DNA from: Epiperipatus broadwayi
Taxonomy: Eukaryota > Onychophora > Udeonychophora > Euonychophora > Peripatidae
Assembly: GCA_028023455.1 (NCBI GenBank)
Contig: JAQFVV010012405.1
Location: 2,315,677-2,379,676, forward strand
Reading direction: 5' to 3'
Length of the DNA stretch: 64,000 nt
Shown: positions 1 to 12,331 of the stretch, piece after piece
Numbering within the stretch: the first letter of the stretch is position 1
Layout of the letters: the number at the start of each line of letters is the position of its first letter
Translations under genes and position numbers: made by a program
The notes under the pieces: model-generated
What the model was told of the DNA's origin: nothing
Seen by the model: only the letters and a program-made list of their open reading frames with translations
Databases searched by the model: none

Positions 1-1494
1 ACACAGTTCTTTTATTAGCAATTATAATTCTATTTTGAAGATATAGCTTATATATAATTTTAAAGGCATTTGGAAAAAGTTGTTACATATATATATTTGA
101 TTAGACAAGCACATTTTATATATCCTACAATAATATTGGTGTTTTATTCACTTTGCATTTTTTTATAATTTGAAATAAGCAAATAGTTTATACTTTGTGG
201 CTAATTTCATTAATTTAATTTACTTGAAGTTTTTGTAAAATGTTTCTTTTTAAAATGATCTTTATATTTAGAACTCCAACTAGAACAATCTTTATAGAAT
301 ACGAAAATATATTCAAATTAAATAATTTAGAAATTACTATTTTTTAAGAAATATTAAAAATTTCTTCTAATAAGCTTTCTTATTAAATTGTTCAAAAATA
401 TGGATTTCATCCTATACATTGTTCTTTAAATCAAACACAGTATAAGTCATTGTGAGGATATTGTTGAAAAGATAGAATCTTTAATCTTCTAATAAATTAT
501 TTGATTTTTTTTATTCATAGTTGCATGAGTTTGCTAAAGCATATTCATATTATATATTGTGATATTACCATTCTATATTAAATCATTGAGTTAATTTCAT
601 TCTCTTTAATTCATTGATAAATTGCATTTGAACTTAAAGGTTATCACCTTGTCAATTGTCTTTATTAATGAATTATTTCAACAAAGGTTTTTTATTTTAA
701 AGAATGAAAAATACTATTTTACTATGTTACATATTTATTTTCATAAATATAATAGAAATAAAAATACAATGTATACATATTGATTATATGTATGTGTGAG
801 TAATGTATACTCGTACAATATTATACTATTCAAAAGTGAATATTAATTCAATTTAGTGATAAAGAAATATTGGAACAAATTATCGTTCATTAACAAAAAA
901 AATAATATGATTTTTTTAAAATTTCATAATAAATTCAATAATAAAAAAGGGGAAGGAGGAAATATCATTTTTCCAACATTAGCAACAAAATAAACTTTAT
1001 TATTTATAAAATTGTTAATTAGGAAGAATTCTCTACTTTTTCAAATATATAATTTTTATTTGTTTAAAAAACGACATACCCATACATATTAAAAAAAAAA
1101 CATTTTCAATATGGTAACTGTCTGTAAATATGATGTGAATATTGATTATCAATAAAAAGTTTTATAGCAGGCTAGTTATGTATGTTGGGAACTGCCCATG
1201 GTTTTAAACAAAAATCTTATAAGTGATTCTTTTCAGCTAAACTGAAAGTATTGTCAATACTTATATAATTGTGTTTCAGATACTACTGCAAAATATGTGG
1301 CTTCTTGGTAGAGAATGGTATGTTTATATGATGTGTATGTGCAATTGGTAAAATGTTGTAAGTAATTACATATGTTTAACATAGTAAAATTAAACTTAAA
1401 TACATTTTTTTTTGTTTGCTGACTTTGGCACACTTATATGAACATATCACATATTAGCAAAACTGATTTTTAATTTTATTTTTTGATGTTTTAG
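1..1494. other. AT-rich DNA upstream of first visible exon (probably intron)
   Basis: No coding potential, RNA gene or recognisable repeat was seen. The stretch is very AT-rich with short poly-A and poly-T runs. It ends in a T-rich tract and a TTTTAG acceptor directly before the exon at 1495, so it is most simply the intron upstream of that exon. Confidence 0.5.
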
Positions 1495-1576
1495 AGATCG
1501 TGAACAGCGTCTCTCTGCTTTAAGTGCTGCCCAAGAAGCACATGTCGAAGAATTGCAGAAGAAAATTCAGCAAAAG
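1495..1576 (+). CDS. Internal exon of a SCAPER-like gene (coiled-coil segment)
   Basis: This 82-nt exon lies between a TTTTAG acceptor and an AAG|GTATTT donor. After one base of a split codon it reads 27 codons, DREQRLSALSAAQEAHVEEL followed by a QKKIQQK end. It is rich in Glu, Gln, Lys and Ala, as expected of a coiled coil. The pattern (basic/acidic helix, then LSALSAAQEAHVEELQ) resembles the region of SCAPER (S-phase cyclin A-associated protein in the ER) just upstream of its C2H2-like zinc finger. That family acts at the endoplasmic reticulum, interacts with cyclin A, and has links to cilia. It ends in phase 0 and the next exon begins in phase 0 and continues the same protein. The family call comes from memory of the family, not from a search. 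Confidence 0.72.
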
Positions 1577-3576
1577 GTATTTATATATTATTTTAGCAGG
1601 ATTGAATTAATGAAAATAATAAATAATTTAATGAACTGGATTTTGTTCTTAGTTTCTAAATTAATTTCCAACTTATTTGTGTTGGAAAGGTATAATGGAA
1701 ATTAGTAAATGAAAAGTTGCTTATTTTACTCAATTCATGATTAATTCTTTTACATATTGATCAATTGCTAAGTTTCTTTTTAATCTGCTTCATATATTAA
1801 TGACTCCTTAAAATAATTTCTATGAGCTAATAAATAATAATCTGAATCTTATTTTACATAATTAGAAAAAATTCTCTTTTTTTTCAGATCTTTATTCTTT
1901 TCTTTCTTTCCTTTTTTCTTTTTTCCCCTTTCCTTTCTTTCCTTTCCTTTCTTTTTTCCTTTTCTTTCTTTCTTTTCTTTCTCTTCCCCTCTCCCTCTCT
2001 CTCCCCTCCCTCCCTCTCTCCTTCCTGCCCTCCCTCTCTCTTTCTCCTTTCTTTCTTTTTTTTTCTTTTCTTTCTTTCTAGAATAGTTTTTTCTTTCTTT
2101 TTGGAGTTAGAATGGCCATGTTCATTTACAAGTCGTTGTATATGAGATATTAAAAATAATTATTTCACCAACCAGTAAAAATCCCTTTTTATATAAAAAA
2201 AAGTACAAATCAAAATTTTATTTTATTTTAAAAAAACATTTTTAACAATTCACCTAGATTGTGGATAAATGTTATCATCACAAACTTTCAGATAAGCAAT
2301 AAGTGAAAATAAGTAAAAATGTATTTATATTTTACTTAGTTTTTAAAAGCAATGTCATGAAATATAATTTAATCATTTTTAAAATAAAATAATGTATTGA
2401 AATAACAAGAAAGTTTATATTTTTAATTAGTTACTTTGTTTTCTACATTATCATATAATATTTTTCTTAACCCCCCCCCCCCTTTGTATGTTTGAAATCA
2501 AATATTTAATTGTGGGCTGAAAAAAAAATAGCCACAGATTTTGGTGATTACTAGGTAGAGTAAATATATTAAATTTTATTACATGTGCAAAATATATACT
2601 AATTATGCAAATCAAAAATGGATTGAAGTTTGAAGACAGAATTAAATTCATCATGCATCAAAAGTAAATATTGGAAAGGAAAAAAAAATTAATAATGGCA
2701 ATAATGTTAATAAGATGCCAGGATTAAGATGGTGGTATATTTATATATATTTGCATAATAGAAATAACAATAATAACAAAAAACAGATTAAGAAAATCTA
2801 AATTCAAATCAGCCAACTTAAATTAAATTTAAAAATTACAAAAGAAATATATCTAAAAAGTTCACGACTTTAAGATTTGATATCTAGATGGATAAAATTA
2901 GTAATTGCTCATTTTATTTTTTCTGGATAACTTACAAATGTAATTTATTAACAGTTACATCTATTTACGTATTGTGGAAATATCTGAAATAAATGTATCA
3001 TCTAAACACAAAGAAAAATGTTTGAATTTCACCTTTGTAGATGCAGTCATTGTAATGAGAATGTTAAAAAAAACATAGCAACATTAAAACCTTAGTTATT
3101 TCATAGCAACCAAAATAACTGACTTATATCTGGACAGAGAAACTTCATTATTTATATTCAAATGTATAAATTGAAATTCTATCTATTTAAATGACATATT
3201 TAAATAACATTTGTAGATGGTTTGATATTTTAATTCAGTTATCTGATAATTAAAAATTTATAATTTCATTTTTTTTGTTTTGGATCTTAATGAAACAATT
3301 GTAAATATTTAAATTCTAAAGTAAACTTTATTGAGGGTAGCATACTTAATTCAACCTTTTTTCTGTCAAAGAATTTAACTTTCATACATTTTGTGGAGCT
3401 ATATTTTATTATATTATTATAGCTAAGAATATTTAAGTGTCCTTTGTATTAGTTCATTTCAAAATTAAAGTATAAAATGTTTTATATAATAGGCACATTC
3501 TGAATTGTAAATATAAAACAAAATTCAGAGTACCAATTTTAGGAAACTCTCTTTATCAACTGTGCCAAGATCTAAA
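1577..3576. other. Intron, 5' part
   Basis: Intronic AT-rich sequence between the two SCAPER-like exons. It contains the pyrimidine tract listed separately, a run of 12 C at 2471-2482, and no exon-like block I could recognise. The short reading frames on either strand lack any familiar motif. Confidence 0.6.
1895..2079. repeat. Long pyrimidine-only tract
   Basis: About 185 bases consist solely of C and T except one G near 2027. TTTC/CTTT units grade into CTCC/CCTC units and back. It sits about 320 bases into the intron after the first exon. Such polypyrimidine/polypurine tracts can form intramolecular triplexes, but no function can be read from the sequence. Confidence 0.95.
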
Positions 3577-6500
3577 CATCATCATCATCAACCATTATCA
3601 ATCCACTGCAGGATGAAGGTCTCTCCAAGTTTAATCCATCTTCTCCGATCTTTAGCCTCCCTTTTCCACAACACCCCTGCACACTTTCTTATTTCATCCA
3701 TCCATCTCACATGTGGTCTCTTTCTGGGTCTTTTACAATCTCTTGGAATCCAGTTTAAAATTTCAATTGTCCATCTATTATCATTTCTTCTAGCAATATG
3801 TCCAGTCCAACTCCATTTCAATCTTTTAATTTTTTCAATAAGGTCAGTAACACCTGTTTGTTGTCTTACCCATACATTATGTTTTCGATCTCTTCTTGTT
3901 GCTCCCAACATACATCTCTCCATACTCCTTTGAGTGGTCTGAAGTCTCTGTATTGCTCTTCTATTAAGTGTCCAAGTCTCAGATCCATAAGTAAGAACTG
4001 GTAAAACACATTTGTTAAAAACCATCCTTTTCAAACACATAGGCATATTTCCTTTTAGTATCAAGTTATTTCTACCAAAAGCACTCCAACCAAGTTTAAT
4101 TCTATGATTAATTTCCTCCATTATGTTTCCATCTGTATTAATAATCTGACCAAGGTACTTGTAACTGTTAACTTCTTCTAATTCTTCATAATCAATCTTT
4201 ATTTTCATATTTTGAGCAAATCGATTAAACATACTTTAGTCTTTTTAACATTTATCTTTAGTCCTACTTTTCTACTTTCATCTGCTACCTCCTGCAACAT
4301 TTCCTGCAGCTCTGAAGCATTATTTGCAAAAACAACTACATCATCTGCGAAATCTAAATGACTTAAATACTCTCCATTTACTTTCACTCCTTTAGTTTCC
4401 CATTTTAATCCACAAAATACTTCTTGCAGCACTGCTGTAAAGAGTTTTGGAGATATGGAGTCACCTTGTCTTACACCTTTCTCAATGTTGATTTTTCCAG
4501 TATCATTATGTAATCTAATTGTTGCTGTTGCATTTTTATAAATATTCTTTAAAATATGACAATATCCTGGATCTATACCTTGATGATCCAATGCTTTAAT
4601 CACTGAAGAAATGTGTATAGAATCGAATGCCTTTTCATAATCTACAAATCCAAAACATAATGACAACTCATATTCATTTGTCCTTTCTATGACTTCTCTC
4701 AATACCTGGATATGATCTATTGTACTAAAACCACTTTTAAATCCAGCTTGTTCTCTTGGTTGGTGGAAATCCAAAGTTCTCTGTAGACGAGTTGTAATTA
4801 TCTTGGTAAAAATTTTATATAAAACTGATAAAAGGCTGATAGGTCTGTAATTTCTAATATCTTCTTTATCACCTTTTTTAAATATTAATATTATTACTGC
4901 ATTCTTCCAATCTTCCGGTACATCTTTATCATTTAGACATTTGGTATATAACTTTGCTAAAATTGTTTCTATTTCTTCACCTGCTTCTTTTAATATATCA
5001 ATTATAATTCCATCATTTCCTGGAGCCTTTCCTTTCTTCATACATTTAATTGCATGTCTTACTTCTTCATTTAAAATTCTGGCCAATTCGGAAGATGTAA
5101 TAGATATAGGAGGTATTTGTTCTTTATTACTATATAATTCTTGATAAAAATCTTCTACCAATTTCATGATGGCAGCTCTCTTTTTAGTAATAATTCCATC
5201 TTTTTTTCTTATTGCAGATATAAATTTCCTACCAATACCAAAATGTTGTTTAACATTCTTGAGACTTTTATTTTCTTCTACAGCTTTCCTCGCTATTTCA
5301 CAGTTATACTTTCTTATATCATTTTCAACTCTTTTCCATACCATTTTACAAAATTCGAGATATTCAATTCTTTTTAATACATCATTTTTGTATATCTTCA
5401 TATTCCTTCTTTTCTTCATAAATTCTCTAGTCTCAGTAGAAATTTTATTAGTCAATTGCTGCTTTTTTCTACCAGCTATCTTTGTTGCAGTTTTTAAAAG
5501 TGTATCAGTTATTTTCATATTAATTTCATTCAAATCTGAATCATGTTCAAAATCTCCTAACACTTGAAACCTATTTGTAAGTTCTAATTTAAATTCATTA
5601 GAATGTTTCTGAAGATTAGGAATATCAACTGTAAATATTGTTTTTCTCAATAATTTTTGTCTCTCTAGTTTTACATTAACACGTAACTTACACCTTACTA
5701 ATCGATGATCACTTCCTGTGTTAAATTTATTAAGAACATTACAATTTTGAAATATGTATTTTCTGTTAGTCAAAATATAATCCAATTCTGCTGTACCTCC
5801 ATTTGGATGCTTCCATGTCCATTTCCTTTTAACATTTTTTTCAAAAAATGAATTCATAATATAAAGTTTTTCTTTTTCTGCAAACTCCACAAGTCGATGT
5901 CCTCTCTCATTTCTATTACCATAACCAAAATTACCTACAGAAATTTCATCTTTCATTTTGTCTACCAATTCTAGCATTAAAGTCTCCCATAACAATTTTA
6001 AAATGTTGTTTACTCTGATCAAAAGCCTTTTGTACATCCATATAAAAATCTTCTACTACTTCATCACTATGAGAACTTGTTGGGGCATAAACCTGAGTTA
6101 TCTGCATTTGGTATCTGCTATTAAGTTGTATAACTAATCTTGCAACTCTGTCCGATACACCATCAATCTCCACAATATTGTTCTTCCACTTTTTATTTAT
6201 AATGAATCCTACTCCACTTGTATTTCCAATATGTGTGCCTTTATAATAGAGTATATGTCCACTTTTTAAATCAATTGTTTCTTCACCTTTTCTTCTAACT
6301 TCACAAAGTCCAATAATGTCCCATTTAATATAAGACAATTCTTCTTCTAATTCTTGCAATCTTCCTTCACTTGAAAGTGATCTGCAGTTGTAAGTACCTA
6401 AATAAAAAGTCGTCATCAAATGGCAGCCTGGGTCCACAATCAGGGGATTCTTAGCACCCTCCGCCTTCGGCCAACAACCGCTGCCTTGGTTGGTGACTTT

Positions 6501-6849
6501 ACAGCCTCCTGGGAATAAGGGTCATGCTTTATTTTTATCTGTCATAATTGTATATATGAATTGGAAAAATATTTATCATTTACACAAACATTCATTCTGC
6601 CTTATCAGGCACTGAGAAGAAAAACCATGGTGTTTCTTGATCTTAAACTCAGAGGTAAAAAGCCAATAAACTCACCACGCTGGCTAATGCGTGTTGGTGA
6701 GCAGCCCATCCATGTTTGTATACTATATGAATAATCTCATAGTAATAACAGCTGCAACGACAAGAACGTATGGAGTGGACATTAGGAATTTGCCCTTCTC
6801 GGTTCCTTTAAGGCCTCCAAGAGGATTCAAAGGGTCTCCTTTCAGTTAA
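3577..6849 (-). mobile_element. RTE-clade LINE, nearly full length, reverse orientation
   Basis: The element reads leftward, with its 5' end near 6849 and its 3' end at a (CAT)n run at 3577, which is a GAT-type simple tail on the coding strand. It closely matches the + strand copy at 51885-55176 through 5' leader, endonuclease, reverse transcriptase and short 3' end. RTE-clade LINEs typically have one endonuclease-RT polyprotein, a very short 3' UTR and a simple-repeat tail. Compared with the + copy, about 40 bases are missing or changed at the extreme 5' end, just beyond the shared CTTTCAGTTAA, so it is very slightly 5' truncated. No clear target-site duplication was found. It lies antisense inside the intron of the SCAPER-like gene. 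Confidence 0.92.
3588..6437 (-). pseudogene. LINE endonuclease/reverse transcriptase ORF with two frameshifts
   Basis: Three overlapping frames make up one polyprotein. Frame 1 (6437 to 5946) starts [20 protein letters not shown] and carries an AP-like endonuclease, including a GDFNAR motif. Frame 2 (6037 to 4205) holds the endonuclease C-terminus (SDHR motif) and the reverse transcriptase, including [34 protein letters not shown] and FADD. Frame 3 (4232 to 3588) holds the C-terminal region typical of RTE proteins, with GHIARR and a WxPRDxKRPRxRP block. Comparison with the sister copy shows one base lost near 5950 and one near 4230 (TAATGTTT became TATGTTT). The frame is otherwise open, so the copy is young but cannot make the whole protein. 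Confidence 0.9.
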
Positions 6850-7297
6850 AAAAATCATATTTAATAAAGCAATAAAATGTGATTAATATAAGTAAGATAT
6901 AGCTATTGGAATTTTTTTTAAAATCAGTTCTGAATACATTGTATTGTCAATTCTGAATTTGGTTATTATATATATATATTACAAATCGATGTCTGTATTT
7001 CTTCAAAATAATATACCGTAAATTTATAATTAAATTTTAGAAAATAAAATATTTAAAAGTTTATAAAAATATATTTATAATCGTCACTTAGAAGCGTAAC
7101 ATCTTATGACTTAATTTTATACTGAGTCAATAGAGAGCATTTAAATATTCTCATTCATAATAATTCATATGTATTTATGTTCTATAGGAAATAGAATAAT
7201 TATATTAATTAATATATATTAATAACAGAATATGAATGGTCAATTATTATTTTGCACTAGAACCAATTGTTAATATCAAGTGAAGTGTAGATACATA
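6850..7297. other. Intron, 3' part
   Basis: AT-rich intron sequence between the LINE and the duplicated acceptor region. Nothing recognisable was seen. Confidence 0.5.
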
Positions 7298-7530
7298 GAC
7301 AAATATATGGACTTAGTTACACATATGTATGAGTGTATATAAAATTTTATGTATTGAAAATAATTATTTTGAAATTTGCTTTGATTTTAATAGCAAGAAG
7401 AAAGTCCACATAAATGACAAATATATGAACTTTGTTGCACACATGTACAAGTGTTTATAAAATTTTATCTATTGAAAGTAATTATTTTATTGAATTTTGC
7501 TTTGATTTTAATAGCAAGAAGAAAGTACAC
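7298..7530. repeat. 118-bp tandem duplication spanning the splice acceptor
   Basis: Two adjacent, imperfect copies (7298-7415 and 7416-7530) both begin GACAAATATATG and both end with TTTGATTTTAATAGCAAGAA plus a few exon bases. The second copy supplies the real acceptor of the exon at 7515. The first contains a decoy acceptor at 7392-7393 whose reading frame hits TGA after seven codons (QEESPHK, stop). The copies differ by scattered substitutions, so the duplication is not very recent. Confidence 0.88.
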
Positions 7531-7670
7531 GTAGGCATGAAGAAAATATTGAACACATACGGCAAAAAGCTTTTGAACTCAGTGTGTTGCGATATTCATC
7601 TAATCATGATGATGCTCCAAAACTAACTCCCTATGAAACCAAAAAACTTTGCAACATTTGTAATGTTTTG
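7515..7670 (+). CDS. Internal exon of a SCAPER-like gene (coiled coil end and start of zinc finger)
   Basis: This 156-nt, phase 0-0 exon of 52 codons lies between a TTTTAATAG acceptor and a strong GTAAGT donor. It begins [20 protein letters not shown], continuing the coiled coil of the previous exon. It ends [19 protein letters not shown]. The [19 protein letters not shown] block is a hallmark of SCAPER immediately before and within its C2H2-like zinc finger; the two cysteines are present here (CNIC). The histidines of the finger should be in the next exon, which I could not find with confidence in this window. The block is clearly richer in GC and codon-like compared with its surroundings. 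Together with the exon at 1495 it is the best host coding evidence in the window. Confidence 0.8.
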
Positions 7671-9331
7671 GTAAGTTGCTAATTTTATTTTATTTATTAA
7701 AATATTGCCTTTTTATACTAATAAATTTAGAAAAAAGTGATTTAATAATTAATCTATAATTGTTATTTTCATTTTAAAATGATCAAATTTAGATTTTTTG
7801 CATATTCACAGATAATTTGATAAATATTATTTTATTAAGTCAAAATATTACTAAAGTTTAAATAGACTCTATAAAGATCAAATTCTACAGCAGTAATAAA
7901 ATTTTAATAAATTTAGTACCAAACTTCTAATCTCTAACTATATTAATACATTGCCTGGTAGTATCATTGAAATCTATTTTACACATGAAAAATGAATCCA
8001 TTTTCACCTGCCATGATATTGATACTACAGGTATATTTTGGTGATGAATTTAGGACTTTATATTGAAATTTAAAAAAGAAAATAATTAGAAATGAAAAGT
8101 TTCATTATTTATGTTAAGAGAGCTAAAATGGAAATCAGTGGGAAACTGTTATCAGTTTTATTTTGCTGAAGATATGTCTATTGAATCAAATCTCTTATGG
8201 AACTTTATTTTTATGTTAATTTATTTTTAAAGTGGATCTTAAGACTGTCTCTCTAGCATTTTTAAATTGACTGTAATTTTTTTCCAGTTTGATAAAAAAA
8301 ATCCTAGCTTACAGTATAAAACTCTTTATTTTTGCATTTTACGTATTATAATTAGATTAGCAAAAGTATTATAATCTTAAGATTTATTCACATTATTTAA
8401 TTTATATTTTGTTCAAGTACTTGTTTTAGTGTATTTAAACTTTTGCAACACATGAAATACTGATTCATATCGATACATTAGATGTAAGTTGAGTTATACA
8501 ATTCAATATATGGAAAACATAAAATCTCCAGAAAATGCTAGTTCATAATAAATGAGAGAAGAAAAAGGTTTAAAAATTATTGGTAAAATTTTACACAGAA
8601 TATCTAAGTGATGATGATTTTCCAAATCAGCAATGCCATTTAAAATTTTCTGATAAGAAAGGTGAAAGAAAATATTATTAATAGACAATTTTATTATAAA
8701 TAAAGCATTTGAAACACAGTGACATTATTCTAAGATATTGTAAAATTTTGAATTATATTTATCAAAATATTTTGTGATTGTAAATTATTTAATATTCATA
8801 AGGTATATCACCATGTTTTTATCATTTTTTTCAAATTTTTATAGTAGATTTATGATAAGTATTTTTAGATTATATTGAGAAACAAAAAGAATAAAAATAA
8901 ATAAGATTTTTTAATTAAGACATCTAGATTTTGTACATAATGTGGTTGTTTTATGAATAATGCTTTAGAGTTTCAGTTAATGTTTCAAGAGATATGAAAT
9001 GAAAGAGAAAATTTACTTCTAAAAATTAGTATTGAAAAAAAGAGAACAAGAAGAAGCTAAATAATTGTCTGGTTTATTGCATAGAAGTTCATTAAAGTAT
9101 TGGAAATGACTGATAACCACTATTCATTAACTTTAAGTTGTAGTATCCACTACTCTAACAATGCTTTAAATCATGCAGGACATTTGACAATGATTGTAAA
9201 TTTAAGTTAACAATTATAAATGCTGCTTTATTGTTGATTAATTAATTATAACATCTTTAAACATAGACTTTAAATGTTTTTCCCCCTTAAAAACAAAAAG
9301 TACTATCCTATAACAGTCTCTTCCTTAACAG
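7671..9331. other. Intron sequence
   Basis: AT-rich, no recognised repeat or exon. It starts with the GTAAGT donor of the exon ending at 7670. Confidence 0.5.
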
Positions 9332-9379
9332 GTTACTGTTGATGAAAATTTACAAACATCTATAAAAATAATACAGCAG
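9332..9379 (+). CDS. Possible small exon (weak)
   Basis: A 48-nt block lies between CTTAACAG and a GTATAT donor and is open in phase 0, matching the phase at the end of the exon at 7670. It would encode VTVDENLQTSIKIIQQ. It does not supply the His residues expected for the SCAPER zinc finger, and a 16-codon open block between AG and GT is common by chance. It is recorded as a candidate only. Confidence 0.2.
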
Positions 9380-10146
9380 GTATATATTTTTTCTAATCTA
9401 AAAGATTTTGGAGTTTTAGAAATGTCTATGAATCAATCATTTCAAGCAAAAGTTACATGTTACCTTTTAAAGTATCTAGATTTTTAAATGAATTAAAATA
9501 ATATTGTTCTATATATATCTATTTTTAAATGAATTATTTTAAAACAACTCATTTTATATAAATATGATGTGATGTGTTTATCAGTGGCTCCCTATGCACA
9601 GACCCAGCATACATGTAACTAATTCATCAACTGATGGTTTCTGTTGATGGGGACCATTCCAGGATTGTCATCATCATGAAAGTATAATTAAGTAAATGTT
9701 GACATTGATTTGGTTCCACATAGACTTCAGGGCAGCAAACTGTCTTGTCCATATTTAAGGCTATGGAGATAGAGAAGTGGGTCTTCCTTCTATGTGCATC
9801 TAAACTCCTGTATAGTGAACCAGCAGCAGTTGTCTCCTTTCTTGACTTCAGCTACATCTGATGCATGGAAGTTATCTGTATAACTTTGGAAACCAATTGT
9901 TATTCTCCCAACTCTTTTCAAAATATTACTAGCCAAAACTTCAAACACTAACTCTGCTAGCTAATTATTCTGGCTAGCTAATTACTGCCAACTCTTCTAA
10001 AAAAAAATTACTAGCCAAATTAATCTAAATTTTTTTATCCACTCTTTTGTATCTAGATTTCTGGGATGACAAAAATATACTAATTAAAAACTGTTTTATC
10101 TTATCTCTTTTGATTGGAAAAAGTTAATGATTTTGATTCCTTTTAA
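9380..10146. other. Intron; GC-richer patch at about 9575-9900
   Basis: The first part is AT-rich. From about 9575 to 9900 the sequence is clearly less AT-biased (for example CTCCCTATGCACAGACCCAG) but has no long frame and no motif I recognise. It may be an old repeat. At 9915-10020 a short phrase around CCAACTCTTCTAAAA and ATTACTAGCCAAA is duplicated. Confidence 0.4.
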
Positions 10147-10913
10147 CCCTTTCACCGATGATTATATAATTGGCCGAATGAGTTAAAAATCAAAACTTTT
10201 AATTGGCCAACTCACAACTTTAACAAAATCTATTGTTAAAATAGATTCACTTTTAATAATATAAATACGTTAGTTTCATTTGTAAAAAGTATATTAATCA
10301 TTTGTCAGATTATGAAAGTAAACGAAAGTCTTTTCAATAATAAAATTTGATTTATAATTTAAAAAATTTTCAATTGCGGTGAAATAAAAGTAACCACTAT
10401 TTGACCAACCAAAAAGATCGCTGACGTAATAATTTTTTTTTTCACTTGAACATTATGAGAAATATGTAGCAATAAATAAATAATTCTTGGTAATATCTTA
10501 ACTATTTTTCTAAAATAATTTGATTTTTAGTATTATTTTATCAATAATAATTTGTAATTCAATTCAAATATTGTTTAAAATGTTGTAAACATTCATTTAT
10601 CATTTTCGTAATAAAAATCAAAATGAACGTAACTTTTTACTTTTTGGCAGCCATTTCCCTTTCTGACAGAAGTTGGACAGCCAATAAGATTCAAGAAAAG
10701 ATGGTGAGGAGACGGTGCTTTGGTTTTGTTTGACGTATATGGTCATTTTTATTGATTTTTTACTTGTAAAATAATTCTGAAGAGGGCACCATCTTATAGA
10801 ACTTTTGATTTTCTTTCGAATGACGTATAATATGTATACGTGGGATTAAAAAGTAGCCGATTTAGAGTGATGTCAAATCTTTTCGTTTTTTTACGAGTCA
10901 GGCAGTTAAAGCG
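10147..10913. mobile_element. Possible piggyBac-type MITE with TTAA flanks
   Basis: The block is flanked by TTAA at 10143-10146 and 10914-10917. The left end reads CCCTTTCACCGATG; the right end read on the other strand is CGCTTTAACTGCCTG. They share C.CTTT.AC.G. TTAA target sites and CCCTTT-type ends are typical of piggyBac-like elements. The interior has no transposase frame, so this would be non-autonomous. The terminal match is short and imperfect and TTAA is common in such AT-rich DNA, hence the low confidence. Confidence 0.35.
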
Positions 10914-10917
10914 TTAA

Positions 10918-11351
10918 TTAAAAGCTACTTTTCAAAGCAAGTTTGAAGTTTTATCAAAGTATATCAAGTTTTTACTTAAAAAAAGATTTCTAATAGGTAG
11001 AAATTAAATTTTGTACAATTAATTAAAAAGATTTCAAAATAGATAATATAAATTTTTACAATTATCAGTTTAACATGCTTATTTTTAATTTCAAAATCAG
11101 AATATTAATATTTATTGAGACCTTTTTAAACTGTTTAATTTATAATAAAATTATATTTTAAATTCAAAATTATTTAATCTTTTACTAAGATTATTTTATT
11201 TCAGGAAATGTACAAAAATATCTACAAAATTTTTGACTGTATTTATTTCCACTTTTTCTTTCAACTTTATATATATTTGTGCACACAAACTATGTTATTG
11301 TGTGCTATGTAACAGAAGTGTTACAATATGTTCATTTCTTTTTTTAGAATA
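10918..11351. other. AT-rich spacer between two DNA elements
   Basis: Nothing recognisable was seen; the longest frame, at 11233 on the + strand, runs into the adjacent MITE and has no motif. Confidence 0.4.
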
Positions 11352-12329
11352 CACCTGGGTCTCGTTTTATGTGGTAGATAGGTTCCACAGAAAACCCACA
11401 TTAAAAAAAATCGCACAAAAATAGACTTAATTTACCTTGAAAAATGGGGGATAGGGTCTGTAATTTTCTGAATTCGCATAAAAGCAAAGCAACAAAGAAA
11501 AATTACTTTAAAATTCGCATTAAAAAAATAAGCAAATAAAGTATGACTAATAAAAAATTTCAACTATTTGAAAAAAATTAATACAAGACAAACTTTTTTA
11601 CTTTTTTTATTAACTACAGTATTTAATTTTACATTTTTCATACATATTTTAATCATTACCACTAGCGTTTGTTTGTAATCTGGAAAGAAATCAGATTCGA
11701 TGTGATGTATTGTAGCTTCTCCTTAAACGAAGGCAAGAATCTCCTAGCAATTATGCCCAGAGAAACCTGTTAGCCACTTTATTTTTATCCGTGATGTGAT
11801 GTACAACTAGCGCCATTTTCAGTCTTATGCTGTGTTAATAGTTTTATGTTTCTATATTAAAAAAATGAGATCGTAATCAAAACAAAAAAATTATAAATTA
11901 TCATTAGAAAGATTATTTTCAGTTTATAAAATCTTCGTTTTTTATTTTAAAAATCTAAAAGATTATTTATTTCTGTTATATATAACAAAATATACGTTTT
12001 AAAAGTTTAATTTTTTTGTATATTTATTGCAATATTTTTATATGTAAGTATAAATCTATTATTATTATTTACTCATTAGTATAAATAGGTTATTTACATA
12101 GAAGCTAAAATTCTAAATACAGCTTCAGGTCGTATTCATGTTATCTGTCAATATAATGTTATATTTTTGAAAAAAAAAAAAAGTATTTCAAGTGAAAATA
12201 AGTTATTAATAATTTAAATTTCTTGATATCTAATAAATATAGTGAAATATGAAAGATATTAAGAAGAAATATGAATCGCATAACTTTAAAATCGCATTAA
12301 AATAATCCGCATAAAACGAGACCCAGGTG
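11352..12329. mobile_element. Tigger/pogo-like MITE, 978 bp, TA target duplication
   Basis: The left end begins CACCTGGGTCTCGTTTTATG and the right end is its exact complement, followed on both sides by a further inverted GG with one mismatch. TA flanks both ends (11350-11351 and 12330-12331), as for Tc1/mariner/pogo elements. The TIR phrase CTCGTTTTATG plus sub-terminal GCGATT/GCATAA words resembles the Tigger group. No transposase frame remains, so it is a non-autonomous or internally decayed element. Confidence 0.82.
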
Positions 12330-12331
12330 TA

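Noticed and set aside
3562-5567. Several + strand reading frames, up to 133 codons, over the - strand LINE
   Set aside because: They are complements of the LINE endonuclease-RT gene and have no motif of their own; the same holds for the - strand frames over 52615-55238.
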